From Talinum fruticosum (lineage: Eukaryota; Streptophyta; Magnoliopsida; Caryophyllales; Talinaceae), in assembly GCA_021018815.1 (NCBI GenBank), contig JAITYX010000003.1, positions 14,651,501 through 14,715,500 on the forward strand: 64,000 nucleotides of DNA, in the 5' to 3' direction. Below are positions 21,260-33,528 of the stretch, in pieces. A program made the position numbers and the translations under genes. The notes below the pieces were generated by a model. It was not told where the DNA came from, ran no database searches, and saw nothing but the letters and a program-made list of their open reading frames with translations. The stretch's first letter is position 1. The number at the start of each line of letters is the position of its first letter.

Positions 21260-22866
21260 TGAAGGTTTGCTCTCGGAGAAGCTAAGTCACCATAGGAGGG
21301 GGTAAATAGGGTGATGAGGAAATTCGCTCGAGTTAAGCACTAAATATGACTACGAGAAGAATGTGAGTCAAGAATGAACTCGAGAAAATCACTAACTCGA
21401 GTTAAGAGGAAGATGAATATACGGATTGGACAGAACTTTAAATGCATGCGAGTCTAGATTGGATACGAGAAAAGTATCAACACGAAATTATTTGGAAACC
21501 CTTCTAGAACAGAAAACCACGGACCGTGCTAATCCAACCACGAAATCAAATCCACTATTTTGAATCCATAAAATACGAGTAGAATGACTCAACCAGAGTT
21601 GCTCCCTCGGACAACTCCTTACAAGCTTTTCCTAGACTCATAAATTCCCTTATTTGATCTAGTACTTCCTAATTGAGATAACCTTTACAGACTAGGGACA
21701 AGCGAGCTAAAATAACCCTTACAGACACGATCAAGGGACCTTACACGAAAGTAAGAATAAGTGTTTGTAACAGATTACAAGACCTTACAACTCGAGAGAA
21801 TATTAAATACGAGTTGGAGTTGTAAGTCGATGATTGAGTATGAATACAAAGACTTTTGCTTAAGTACGTGTATTGACGGTTGGTTCAGCAATCTTTAAGT
21901 CTTGAGAGTTGGCTTCTATTTATAGATGACCAAGTAGATTAACCGTTGTGACCATCTTCGATTGGAAGTCCTTTGGGACCATTGTAATGGATTTTCCGAG
22001 TTACTCGGAAAATATCCATTGAAGTGTGAACGTTGGGCAACGACTCTTGACTCCTTTGAAAGTCCCGATTCACTAGTGGTGTCTTGAAAAGTAAGGTGGA
22101 AACCACCGTTAAGCTTAACGTTGCATATTTTCGGTTTTGGAAATAGACAACCCGAATACGTGATGCGGGTCTTGGTCGAAGTAAAATAAAAAGCCTTGTC
22201 TGCTGGTGATTTGACATTTTGAAGCCGGTTACTTTTGTAATTCAAAAATAGGATAACCTCGTTTGAATAACCTATAAAGGTAAATCAATTTGGTTCTCAA
22301 AGTATAAAATACCTTGGTCCAAGATTAGACACAGATGATAAATTAATTAAGATATTAAGTGCATAATTGTGCGAGTCGGAAAAGGAATGGAATTTTACGA
22401 GGCTAATATCCATGAGACTCGAAATCCATCTGAGTCAATCTAAAAGAAAATCAAGTGAAATAAAGAATAACGAAGTAGACGGACTTGATTTAGACAATGT
22501 AAAATTCAAACAAAATATGCTGACTTAGAAGAATGAATTATCAAGGTAATTCTTGGAACATGAAGTCGGATTTGAGTTTATGCACGTTATAGTAAATGTT
22601 TGAACATACGATATTTTTTAGTGTTGTCCGAGTGATTCGAACGAGTGTGTAGAATGGCATGTAAGAGTATGCTTTCTCGGTTAGTTAGAAGCAAATGAAA
22701 ACAAATGCAATAGATTACGTAACACTCGAAAAAGATGATATATCACTCAGAAAAGTTTCTAAGGCACATAGAATGACTTGAAATCAAAACCTTATGAGAG
22801 CTGAAGCCTTATACCTGATTCTTTAATGGAACTAAGAATGATGTACATGTAAAGTCAAAGTCTTCA
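21260..22866 (-). repeat. 3' LTR of the inner copia element
   Basis: Minus-strand LTR of 1607 bp, starting TGAAGAC at 22866 and ending AACCTTCA at 21260. TATAAATA is at 21917-21924 (minus). AACGGTTA is at 21940-21947 (minus), 15 nt upstream of it. A GAGGGTGA-type motif lies near the U5 end. Confidence 0.9.
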
Positions 22867-22881
22867 ATCTCCCCCTCTTTG
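22867..22881 (-). promoter_or_regulatory. Polypurine tract of the inner copia element
   Basis: On the minus strand AAAGAGGGGGAGAT directly precedes the 3' LTR start (TGAAGAC), the expected place for the plus-strand primer of reverse transcription. Confidence 0.85.
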
Positions 22882-23202
22882 ATGAAAGACATTTCATACT
22901 TAGACAAAACTTTGTTAGTGATAAAGATCTAGTTTTTCAATCTAGCTCGGAAAATAAGTCGGTAAGATGTGATAAAATTGAGTTCTATAAGAGCACATCT
23001 ATCTATTAGAGCAAATAAGCCGAGATTTCATAGCAAGATCTAAGGTATGAGAGTAAGAAAAAAGTACTTGATAGACACATCAATGATTGGACGCTGATAG
23101 TAGGATTATTAATGAAATTTCATTATAGAAACTCGAAGTAATGGTCAGCAAGATCCTCGACCCACTCGGACTACGTGTCGAGCTGATCATCTCCGATTGA
23201 GG

Positions 23203-24597
23203 TTACGGAGCACTTGGACCCTCTCGCTGCTGCTTGTTCCTTGTTCTACTTCTTTCTCCCCTGCCTCGAGATGGACCTACCTCAGCCGCAGGCGCCTCTT
23301 CTTCTCCTTCTTACTTCTCTGCTTCTTCTTCCTCTTTTGAGGAAGATTAGGCCGGACTCGAGGATTCCTTAGAAGTGTCTAAGTAGACGGGATCCTGAGA
23401 CGCCTTGGATCGCCTCTCAAAGGAGCCCGATCGGCTCCCTCTGCTCCTTAACCGGGGCCTTCATCTCGAGGAGCACGTCCTGCTTGCTCTCGGATGCAGG
23501 ATTAGGCTATTTTACGGTTAATGGTCATAGACTAAAGGATAGTCTTCAATGACCAGGAGGATGTCCTTGAACTCGGTGGACATCGAGGAGATCTTGTCCA
23601 CGAAAGCGAGTGACAAGGCGAGAGGAAATGATATGAGAAACACTTGAGGTGGAGGAGGTAGAGAAAGAGGGGCCGAGTTTGAGTCTAAGGCGGAGAATGT
23701 GGCCTCGGTTCGAGCTATGGACCCGGACACCCGGTTGGGTTTCTCGGTATCCATACCCAACAAGTTCCTTTTTGCCAACGACTATGGCGGCCTCGAAACA
23801 GCGTTAGGATCCGAGGGAAGAGGGACTTTGAATTGTTTGAAGATGAGAGTGAGAAGAGCCCCGAAAGGAAGAGGGGTGGTCTTCTTGTTACGAGTCCGAG
23901 CCGGCACGGCTTCCATTTGCTCAATTATGGAGGGAAAGAGATCTACTTCGTAGCACTCCAGAATATCAAATAGAGCTTTGAGATGCTTGGAGTTGGGGTT
24001 CTCCTTGCTAGAATGCTTTGTGAGAAGAAGGTTCTCATCAATAGGAAACACGAGAAGACGAGCTTTTGATTTTAGTTGGGTTACGAGAGAAGTTTTTGCG
24101 TGACCTAGGGAATTCTTTAGCGTACTTCTCAAAGAAGTCGTCGACAACCTCGTTGAAAGGTATGGGGTTGCTATTCAAGAAACGAGAAGATACTTTGAAA
24201 AGACGATGGAGAAGGGAAGCATTTATGCGGACGGTGATGTCCTGAACTCCGGAGGTGAGGATACTTTGAAAAGATGGTGGAGAAGGAAAAAGACGTTGAA
24301 AGGTATGGGGTTGTTGTTCAAAGCTTTGAGGATACCCTCGAGCTAGAAAGCTTTGAGTAGAACTCGAAACGAGTTACGGGTAGATGAAATCACCGAAACG
24401 AGAGGAAATTGTAAACCCCTGTGGACTTTATGTGAGGCAACCACAAAAATTTTGTGGTTGGAAAGAATTTATCATCCAACGTGAGATGTTGGGTGACAAG
24501 AGGTTTGGAAGGATTGGAGGGACCTTCCTTGCTTTTTGTGTGAGGTTTCTTGGTTGCGAGAACCAAGAAAATCAAGGTGAGAACCTCTCTTCGGCAT
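23203..24597 (-). pseudogene. Extra 3' ORF of inner copia element
   Basis: The frame opens at 24597 with ATG (MPKRG). It runs through 'LTLDDKFFPTTKFLWLPHIKS' (about 24450), 'NSNPIPFNEVVDDFFEKYAKE' (about 24160) and 'PFGALLTLIFKQFKVPLP' (about 23860). A Pro-rich stretch (about 23660) follows, then a Glu-rich, Lys/Arg-containing tail, with a TAA at 23203-23205. Blocks and order match the split ORF of the outer element (17702-34663). Frames shift several times, for example near 24120, so it is a pseudogene. Product about 450 residues. There is no obvious signal peptide or membrane helix; the acidic tail suggests a soluble or nucleic-acid-associated protein, but this is inference. Confidence 0.7.
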
Positions 24598-24848
24598 TTT
24601 GATGTTGAAAAGAGAGGAAAGAGGTGAACTTTTGAGAGAGAGAGGAAGAAAGAAAGAGAGAAAGCTCGATGAGAGTGAAAAAGAAAAGAGTAGAGAGCTG
24701 AGAGCAACAGAGCTTACTTGAGATGTTCTTCACTAAGCTTGAGATCACCGAGCTATGCTTTGATCAAAGAGAGCTTGTTCATGAAGATTTAATTGCGAGA
24801 GTGAAAGTAAGCGAAGAGTAAAGTAGCGAAATGAAGGAAAATAAGTGC

Positions 24849-24943
24849 TATTTATAGAGAAGTAAGCGTCGTTCAGTGTCCCTTCGACTCGGCTCTTCGG
24901 CGGTCACCTCGACCGGTGTGACTGTTCTCGTCTCCAACGGTTA
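24849..24943 (-). promoter_or_regulatory. Internal promoter of the extra ORF (inner element)
   Basis: TATAAATA (minus strand, 24849-24856) lies about 250 bp upstream of the extra ORF start. Upstream, at 24933-24943, TCCAACGGTTA matches all 11 positions of the mitosis-specific activator consensus YCYAACGGYYA, in the opposite orientation. A partial match, CCCAACGGG, lies at 24962-24970. The leader is C/T-rich, as in the outer element. Confidence 0.6.
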
Positions 24944-25244
24944 GAATTCTAGCGGTTGTCTCCCAACGGGCTAGTTGTCCGATCACGAGCACGAGAGAGA
25001 GAGAGAAAAATTTTTTTTTTTAAATTATGAAATTCTCCACTTGTCTAGAGATGATTTTAGAAGTTTGAAGTCCATTTTTCTCAAAATGCGAGTCGACTCG
25101 GCTAAGTTTCGAGCAACTCGAAACCGCAAACGGATAATAACTCTTAGCTCAGTATCACTGGTTCAACTGAACTAATGGTTATTAAGAAAAGTAAGCACAC
25201 AACACATAATCATGTAGAGAAATTTCACACGGAAAAGCACATAA

Positions 25245-28200
25245 TTATGTGTTTAACATACCAAGCTCATTCCTAATAAAGCAAAATTGATCCTCACTAA
25301 GTGGCTTAGTAAAGATATCGGCTAATTGAAGATTGGTAGGAGTGAATTCAAGTTCAATATAATGGTCTCTTAAGAAATGATACCTGACCTCAATATGTTT
25401 TGTCTTTGAGTGCTTGAACTGGATTCTTGATGATGCTGATTGCACTCGATTATCACACTTGATTGGAATTGATTTGAATGTAAGTCCAAGATCTCTCAAG
25501 TGTTGCTTTATCCATAAGTTACGAGCACAGCATGCCCCAGCTGCAATATACTCAACTTCGACAGTTGATAGAGCTACTGAGTTTTGCTTCTTTGAGTGCC
25601 AAAATATTAGGGATTGACCTAGAAGCTGGAAGGCTCTTGAGGTGCTCTTCCTATCAACTTTGTACCTAGCATAATCAGCATCCGAGTATCCAGTGAGAGT
25701 TAGTTTTGAGTCTCCGGAGTACCATAGACCTAAATTATGAGTCCTTGCAAGATATCCGAATATTCTCTTCACTACGGTGAGATGTGATTCTTTAGGATTA
25801 GCTTGAAATCTTGCACACGAGGCAAACACTAAACATTATGTCCGGCCTCTTGGAAGTAAGATATAGCAAAGATCCAATCATACCTCAATAGAGTTTCGAT
25901 CTACTTGCTTTACCTTTTTCATCCGAGTCCAGTTTTATCTCTGCTACTCATGGGGGTTCTTGCATGCTTTGCATCTTGAAGTTTGTACTTCTTTAGTAGC
26001 TCCTTGGTGTACTTTGATTGATGGACATATATTCCATCTATGTCTTGCTTGATTTGTAGAATAAGGAAGAAATTGAGTTCTCCCATCATACTCATTTGAA
26101 ATTCCTGTAGCATTAACTCGAGAAAATTCTTGACACGAGAATTTCATTAGTAGCTCCAAAAATTATGTCATCAACATATATTTGAGCAATCAGAAAGTCT
26201 TTCCCCTTGGTTTTTATAAAGAGAGACTTGTCAATCTGACCTCTCCTAAAATCTTTTTGAACCAAGAAATTGCTTAGTCTTTCACACCAAGCTCCGGGAG
26301 CTTGTTTAAGACCATAGAGAGCTTTTTGCGGTTTAAAAACATGATTTGGAAAATCCGAGTTTTCAAATCCGGGGGTTGCTCAACATAGACTTCCTCTTCA
26401 ATAAAACCATTGAGAAATTCACATTTCACATGCATTTGATACAATTTGATATTCATGCTAGATGCAAATGCTAATAAAATTCTAATAGCTTCAATTTTGG
26501 CTATAGGTGCAAAGGTTTCCCCATAATCAATCCCTTCTTCTTGATTGTAACCTTGAGCCACAAGTCTACCCTTATTTCGACTACCAACCGACCTTCATCT
26601 AGTTTGTTCTTGAATACCCATTTGGTTCTTATGACTGGGTGGTCGGAAGGTCGTTTGGTCGAGTCCGGACTTGGTTTCTTTCAAATTGATTGAGTTCCTC
26701 TTGCATGGCCTCTACCCATTCAGGTTCATTAAGGGCCTCTACTGCATTTCTGGATTCAATTAATGATATGAATGCAATGAATGCACATAGATTTTGAAGA
26801 GAGGAACGAGTTCTTACTCCACTTGTTGATGTCGGATATGAAGTTTTCTAGTGGGTGACTAGAAGCATACTTGAAAGCTCTACTGTTCTTTGGTTCACCG
26901 GATCTGTAGGTTGAATTGGTTGATCTGCAGAAGCCTATTACTGAGTGAGCTTGTTCATCAGATTGTCCTTCAACATTCTAAGCTTGTTCTTGAGTTGTCT
27001 CATTCCGAGTGACTTCATTACGAGTGTCATGGATTTGATTCTTGATGAGCTCATTTTCATCACGATCATCATCTCTGCTGAGCTTTAGGTTCGAGAATGA
27101 TGATTCACTTAGTTTTTCCTATTCAATCTCATCAAACACAACGTGGATGCTTTCTTCCACTTTGTTAGTTCTTTTATTGAAGATACGATAAGCTTTGCTA
27201 TGATATGAATAACCAAGAAAAATACCTTCATCCGACCGAGCATCAAACTTGGTCAAGTGATCCTTACTATTGTTGTGAACAAAGCACTTACATCTAAAGG
27301 GTCCGAAGTATGAAATATTAGGTTTCTTCCCTTTGTAAAGCTCTATGGTGTTTTCTTAGGGATGGGTCCGATGAGGCATCTGTTCAAAGTGTAGTTAGTC
27401 TGTGTTGATTGCCTCGGCCTAGAAATAGTAGGGTAGAATGTGTTCAATCATAATAGTCCTTGCTATTTCTTCAAGAGTTCTATTCTTTATGTCAACTAGT
27501 CCATTTTGTTGAGGTGTTCTTGGTGCTGAGAAGTTATGAGAGATGTCATTCTTATCACAAAACTCTGCAAACTACGAGTAGTCGAACTCCCTTCCATGGT
27601 CGGTTCGAATTCTCCGGATCTGAGTCCGAGACTCAACTTGGATTTTCCTGCAGAGCTTGCTTGAACTCTTTAAAAGCTTCATTTTTATGCTTAAGAAAAC
27701 ACACCCAGGTAAATCGTGAGTAATCATCAAGAATAACAAGCACATATGATTGACCTCCGAGACTCTTGACAAGGATTTCACCACATAAATTCATATGCAA
27801 CATTTCAAGCACCTTGGATGTGGAAACAATTTTCGAGAGATTTGAAAGATGATCGACTTGCTTCCCTTTTGTGCATGCTTCACAAATTTTATCTTTCTTA
27901 AATGCACAATTCGACAATCCTTTGACTAAACCATGGGATGCAAGTTTCTTAATGGTATGCATGCTAACATGACCTAGTCTATGATGCCATGCCTATGAAT
28001 CATCATGAAGAGATGCTTTTAAACATGATAAGTTCGACTCGGGTAAAAAGAGGAATAGTGTAAGTGTTACCCGATCTCTTACCTGAGAGCTTGATCTCTT
28101 TGGTAGCATCATCGAAATATAGTAATTGGTCCGAGTAAATCTTACCTCTTGACCTTTATCACATAGTTGAGAGATGCTTAGCAAGTTGTACTTTAACCTT

Positions 28201-31200
28201 TGACAAGGTATACTAGGATGACTAGATTGCTTCTTTTGCCAATCTTGGCAATCCCAATTATCTTGCCTTTCTTTGTCATCCCCAAATGTGACTTTTCCTC
28301 CTTTGTAGTCCTTTAACTCGGAAAAGGGTCTTGAATCTTCGACATGTGCCGTGAGCATCCACTTGTCTAGATACTAATGCCCTTTTGTTCTTTTCTAAGT
28401 TACCTGCAAGTCGAAACAAACTAACCCTTCTCACTTCCTCTAACGAACCCGAGTAACACCCTTTACTTGTGGTCCTTTCTGAGGAAGAAGACTTTTCGTA
28501 ACCTGATTTGAATGACTTTGGGTTTGGTCTGATTTTGAGTCTTTCATTTATAGAACTGAGTCTGTGTCTCTTTCTTTTCAAAAACTTTTCTTTTATAAAC
28601 CGGTGGAGAAGGTTTTCTCCTATAAGCTGGTGCAGGCTCGAGTCCTCCTTTCATTCTTATGAACGGGACCGTGCTCAACCTTCCCGAACTTCACGGTTTT
28701 AGAATCCTTTTTGAAAAGTTCTGAGTAGGAATTAGATTCCTTCTCTTTGTTAAAACCAAGACCTTCTTTTCTGAAGGAGACACATTGAGACACTAAGAGC
28801 ATATCAAGGTTTTTCTAACCTTGAGTAAACTTTAAAACAAGATCTTGAGACTCGTTGAGCTTTTGCTTTAGTTGCTTATTTTACCCTCCGAGTAATTTAG
28901 ACTTAGTCTCATTGGATTGAGCACTAGTCTAAAGTTCTCTTAGAGTAAGTCTCGGTTTTCCAATTCATTTTTTAAAGAGATGCTCTCGAAGTGATTAACT
29001 CAAGTTGTTCTTTAAAAGAGAAGACTCGGAATTGGACTTCTTTTCCAAAGTGTAAATATACTTAGCTAAATCAACTTTAGAAAACTTGAGAAAGTATTCA
29101 ATTACCTCCTGAGGATTTGTTTCCTTAGTGTCCGAGTTGAAGGTTTGCTCTTGGAGAGTCCAAGTCACCCTAGAGGAGGAGGGGGTTGAATAGGGTGATG
29201 ATGAAATTTGCTTGAAATTTAAAATAGATATAACTATGAGGTTAGTGGGAGTCAAGAATGAACTCGGAAAAGCATCGACTCGGAGTTCGAGTAAAGAATA
29301 AAGAAACAGATTAAATAGAACTTTAAAACTGTCTCGAGTCTAGAATGCACTCGGAAAAGTGATAACTCAGAAAGTACGTGGAAACCCTCCTGGGGCGGAA
29401 AACCACGGACTGTGCTAATCCAACCACGAAGTCAAATCCACTATTTTGAGTCCACAATATACAGTAGATCGACTCAACCCGAGTTGTTCCTTTAGACAAC
29501 CCCTTACAAGTTTTTCCTAGACTTAGAAATTCCCTTATCTCGATCTAGTACTTCCTAACTAAGATAACCCTTACGAGTTAGGGACAAGCGAGCTGAGTTA
29601 ACCCTTACGACTCGGTCAAGGGACCTTACTTAGAAAGTAGGAAAGAGAGTTTGTAACTAAGTACAAGACCTTACAACTCGGAGAAATATTAAATACGGAA
29701 TTGGAGTTGTAAGTAGAAGATTGGGAATGAATATAATGAATTTGCCTCAAGTATGTGTATTAACAATTGGTTCAGCGAGTCTTCAAGTCTTGAAAGTTGG
29801 CTTCTATTTATAGATGACCAAGCGGCTTAGCCGTTGTGTCCATCTTCTGACTTGAAGTCCTTTGTGAGCTGTTGTAATGGATTTTCTAAGTCACTCGGAA
29901 AATATCCATTGAGATATGAACGTTGGGCAACGGCTCTTAACTCCTTTGGAAGTCCCAAAACCACTGGTGGTGTCTTGAAAAGTAAGGTGGAAACCACCAT
30001 TGAGCTTAGTGTTGCAGATTTCTAGTTTTGGAAACACACAACCCCGATACGGTGTTTGGGGCTAGGTCGAAGGTGGAAAAAGCCTTGTCTGCTGGTGATT
30101 TGACATTTTGAAGCTAGTTACTTTTGTAATTTAAAAATAGGATTGCCACATTTGAATAACCTACAAAAGTGACTCAATTTGATTCTCAAAGTATAAAATA
30201 CTTTGGTCCAAGATTAGACACGAGATAATAACATAATTAAGATAATTAAGTGAATAATTATCCGAGTCGAAAAAGGAATGGAATTTTCCGAGTGTAATAT
30301 CCATGATACTCAAATTTCATCTTAGTCAGTCTAGAATATAATCAAGTCAAAAGGAGAAGATCGAGTAGAAAAACTTGATCTAGACTAAACAAAGTTCAAA
30401 CAAGATATGCTTGACTTAGAATAGTGAATTAACAATATAATTCCTGGAACACAAAGTCGGACCTGAGTTTATGAGCGTGAAGGAAAGTGTTTGACCATGC
30501 GATATGCCTAAGTGTTAAGTGACTCAAAGCTGAGTGTGACGTGGCATGCGAAGTATGCTTTACGAGTCGGTTAGAATCAGCGTAAATATATACGGTAGTT
30601 TCTATAACACTTGGAGAAAATGCTATATCACTCGAGAAAAGTTTCTAAGGCACATGGAATGACTTGAAATCAAAACCCTATAAGAGATGAAGTCTTATAC
30701 CTGATTCCTTGATGGAACTTAGAAAAGTGTAAGTATAAAGTATGAGTCTTCATGAGTGATCCGAGTCGACTACTGTTTCGACTTACGAGTCGAGAGAGTG
30801 CCATCAAACATTTTGAGTCATCCGAGTCTTCATCGTCTTCTAATGAGTCTTCATCACTCCATGTTGCTCATAGCCTTTTTCTTCATTTTGTCCCTCTTTC
30901 TCTTGGGAGAGTCCTTGACTATGTGTTCCTTGCTGCCACATTCAAAACAGACCAGAGTTCTTAGTCAAAGATAACTTTGAAGGGGAAGAGTGGTTACCTT
31001 TTCTATCCTTCTTGTCTTTCTTATAGAATTCTTCTCTTGGCTTCTTATCCCATCTCTTGTGCTTCATTATTCTCTTGAAACCTCTAGCAATAAGTGCCAT
31101 GGGATCCTCTTCGAGTCGGAAGAACTCAGATTTGCTTCTTTGGTTTACGAGGCTTTCGGCACAATGTTCTTTTTGGTGCTGACCTCTGCATGCTCCTCTT

Positions 31201-31853
31201 CCAGGTGGATCTCATGGGTGAGAAGCTTCCCAATGAGTTCGTGCGGCTTCGAGTAGAGACAAGTTACGAGCCTCTTTGATAGTTGTTACCTTGGGACCCC
31301 ATCTTCTCTTGGGTAGGCTTCGAGTATCTTTCTGCACATTTCCTCTTGGGAAATATTTTTACCCAGAGATTTGAGATTGTTGGTAATCTTAGTGAAGCGG
31401 ATGAACATAGGAGTGATGTTTTCTTACGGCTTCATCTTGAACAGCTCATACTTGTGATAATATTGGCTTATCTTCTCTTGTCTTACCTGGCTTGTGCCTT
31501 CATAAGTGTTGACCAGTGTGTCCCATACTTCTTTGGTCGTGTCACGAGCGGACACTCGGTTGTACTCTTCTGAGTTGATGGTGCACATCGGAATGTTCAT
31601 CTCTTTAAAGTTCTTTCCGAACTTTTCTACTTCATTAGTAGTGAAGTCAGCCTTTGTCTTAGGCACGAGTCTTATTTCTTCCGTCTTCATGGGAATGTAG
31701 TTGCCTACTTGTATGATGTTCAAGACATCGTCATCATGATCTAGCGAGAAAAATTCCATGAGCTTCTTCCGAGTGTACGAAGTTAGATCCTTTAAACTTT
31801 GGTGGTCTGCTGGAAGATCTTCCTTCATCAAACTCTCCGTTGTTACGAGCCAT
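25245..31853 (-). pseudogene. Copia gag-pol of the inner element
   Basis: Gag starts at 31853 ('MARNNGEF'), about 45 nt after the primer-binding site. It includes a UBN2-type block 'EEYNRVSARDTTKEVWDTL' near 31560. The zinc knuckle near 30930 reads 'CFECGSKEHIVKDS', with the last Cys replaced by Ser. A solo LTR (29138-30752) interrupts late gag. Pol follows: protease region near 28370; GAG-pre-integrase 'HTIKKLASHGLVKGLSNCAFK' with 'CEACTKGKQV'; integrase 'YVLVILDDYSRFTWVCFLKHK' and 'RTDHGREFDYS'. Next are RT 'EWVEAMQEELNQFERNQV' (26700), 'GIDYGETFAPIAKIEAIRIL' (26520) and 'GIYVHQSKYTKELLKKYK' (26030). RNase H runs 25829-25245 as one open frame of 194 codons ('GYSDADYARYKVDRKSTS', 'DIFTKPLSEDQF'). 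Frameshifts and stops elsewhere make it inactive. Confidence 0.88.
29138..30752 (-). mobile_element. Solo copia LTR nested in gag of the inner element
   Basis: Same family as the LTRs at 21260 and 31913: minus-strand start TGAAGACTC at 30752, end AACCTTCA at 29138, 1615 bp. Flanks are CGAGT (29133-29137) and TGAGT (30753-30757), a 5-bp target duplication with one C/T change. Gag coding stops at 30757 ('DSDDSKCLMAL' just upstream in reading direction) and resumes at 29137 ('NPQEVIEYFLKFSKVDL'). The outer element has these two parts contiguous (13300-13440), which confirms a solo LTR insertion. TATA is at 29805-29812, with AACGGCTA at 29828-29835. Confidence 0.9.
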
Positions 31854-31898
31854 TTGATCTTTAGACCTTTGGATGGTTAGATCCTTTCTCAAAGGCTA

Positions 31899-31912
31899 GG
31901 CTCGATACCAAT
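31899..31912 (-). promoter_or_regulatory. Primer-binding site (initiator tRNA-Met)
   Basis: Two bases after the 5' LTR end, the minus strand reads TGGTATCGAGCC. The usual plant copia site, complementary to the 3' end of initiator tRNA-Met, is TGGTATCAGAGC; here it is slightly altered. Confidence 0.8.
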
Positions 31913-33523
31913 TGAAGGTTTGCTCTCGGAGAAGCTAAGTCACCCTAGAGGAGGGTGAATAGGGTTATGAGGAAATTCGCACGAGGTAAGCAATAGATAT
32001 GACTCCGAGAAGAATGTGAGTCAAGAATGAACTCAAAAAATCACCGACTCGAGTTAAGAGGAAGATGAAGATACAGATTGGATAGAACATTAAATGCATG
32101 CGAGTCTAGATTGGACCCGAGAAAAGTATCAACTCGAAATTACGTGGAAACCCTCCTGGGGCGAGAAAACCACGGACCGTGATAATCCAAGCACGAAGTC
32201 AAATCCACTATTTTGAATCCACAAAATACGGTAGAATTACTCAACCGAGTTGCTCCCATAAACAACTCCTTACAAGTTTTTCCTATACTCATAAATTCCC
32301 TTATCCGATCTAGTACTTCCTAAGCCGAGATAACCTTTACAGCTAGGGACAAGCGAGCTGAAATAACCCTTACGGCTCGGTCAAGGGACCTTACTCGGAA
32401 AGTAAGAATAAGTGTTTGTAACAGATTATAAGACCTTACAACTCAAAGAATATTAAATACGAGTTGGAGTTGTAAGTCGAAGATTGAGTATGAATACAAA
32501 GACTTTTGCTTAAGTACGTGTATTGACGAGTTGGTTCAGCAATCTTCAAGTCTTGAGAGTTGCCTTCTATTTATAAATGACCAAGTAGATTAGCCGTTGT
32601 GACTATCTTCGACTGAAAGTCCTTTGGGACCATTGTAATGGATTTTCTAAGTCACTCGGAAAATATCCGTTGAAGTGTGAATGTTGGGCAACGGCTCTTG
32701 ACTCCATTGAAAGTCCCAATTCACTTGGTGGTGTCTTGAAAAGTACGGTGGAAACCACCGTTAAGCTTAGCGTTACAGATTTCCAATTTTGGAAACATAC
32801 AACCCAGAACATAGTGTACGGGCCTTGGTCATAAGTAAAACTAAAAGCCTCGTCTGTCTGGTGATTTGAAGTTTTGAAGCCGGTTACTTTTGTAATTCAA
32901 AAATAGTATAGCCTCGTTTGAATAACCTCAAAAAGTAAATGAATTTGGTTATCAAAGTATAAAATACTTTGGTCCATGATTAGACACAGATGATAAATTA
33001 ATTAAGATAATTAAGTGAATAATTATCTATGTCGGAAAAGGAATGGAATTTTACGAGTCTAATATCCATGAGACTCGAAATCCATCTAAGTCAATCTAAA
33101 AGTAAATCAAGTCAAATCAAGAATAACGGAGTAGACAGGACTTGATTTAGACAATGTAAAATTCAAACAAAATATGCTGACTTAGAAGAATGAATTATCA
33201 AGGTAATTCTTGGAACACGAAGTCGGATTTGAGTTTATGCACGTTATAGTAAATGTTTGAACATACAATATTTTTGAGTGTTGTCCGAGTAATTCGAACG
33301 AGTGTGTAGAATGGCATGTAAGAGTATGCTTTCTCGGTCGATCGAAGCAAATGAAAACAAATGCAATAGATTCCGTAACACTCGAAAAGATGCTATATCA
33401 CTCGAGAAAAGTTTCTAAGGCACATAGAATGACTTGAAATTAAAACCTTATGAGAGCTGAAGCCTTATACCTGATTCTTTGATGGAACTTAGAATGATGT
33501 ACATGTAAAGTCTTGAGTCTTCA
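31913..33523 (-). repeat. 5' LTR of the inner copia element
   Basis: LTR of 1611 bp: minus-strand start TGAAGACTC at 33523, end AACCTTCA at 31913. TATAAATA is at 32568-32575, with AACGGCTA at 32591-32598, again 15 nt apart. It would drive transcription of gag-pol on the minus strand. Confidence 0.9.
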
Positions 33524-33528
33524 TCCGT

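Larger units (their letters stand above)
21260..33523 (-). mobile_element. Complete Ty1/copia retrotransposon (SIRE/Maximus-like), minus strand
   Basis: This 12.26-kb element has two LTRs (31913-33523 is 5', 21260-22866 is 3'). A primer-binding site complementary to initiator tRNA-Met lies at 31899-31910. Gag-pol runs from 31853 to 25245, then an internal promoter, an extra ORF (24597-23203) and a polypurine tract at 22867. It is inserted in the extra ORF of the outer element. The flanks are TTCGT (21255-21259) and TCCGT (33524-33528), a 5-bp target duplication with one C/T difference. The host ORF lines up with its homologue across the insertion point once the element and one target copy are disregarded. 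By eye the two LTRs are about 92% identical, so the insertion is not recent. It carries its own nested solo LTR at 29138-30752. Confidence 0.9.

Noticed and set aside
23203..24597. Extra ORF as a retroviral-type envelope gene
   Set aside because: No signal peptide, transmembrane segment or cysteine pattern is visible in either copy. Kept as an unknown 3' ORF of the SIRE/Maximus type.
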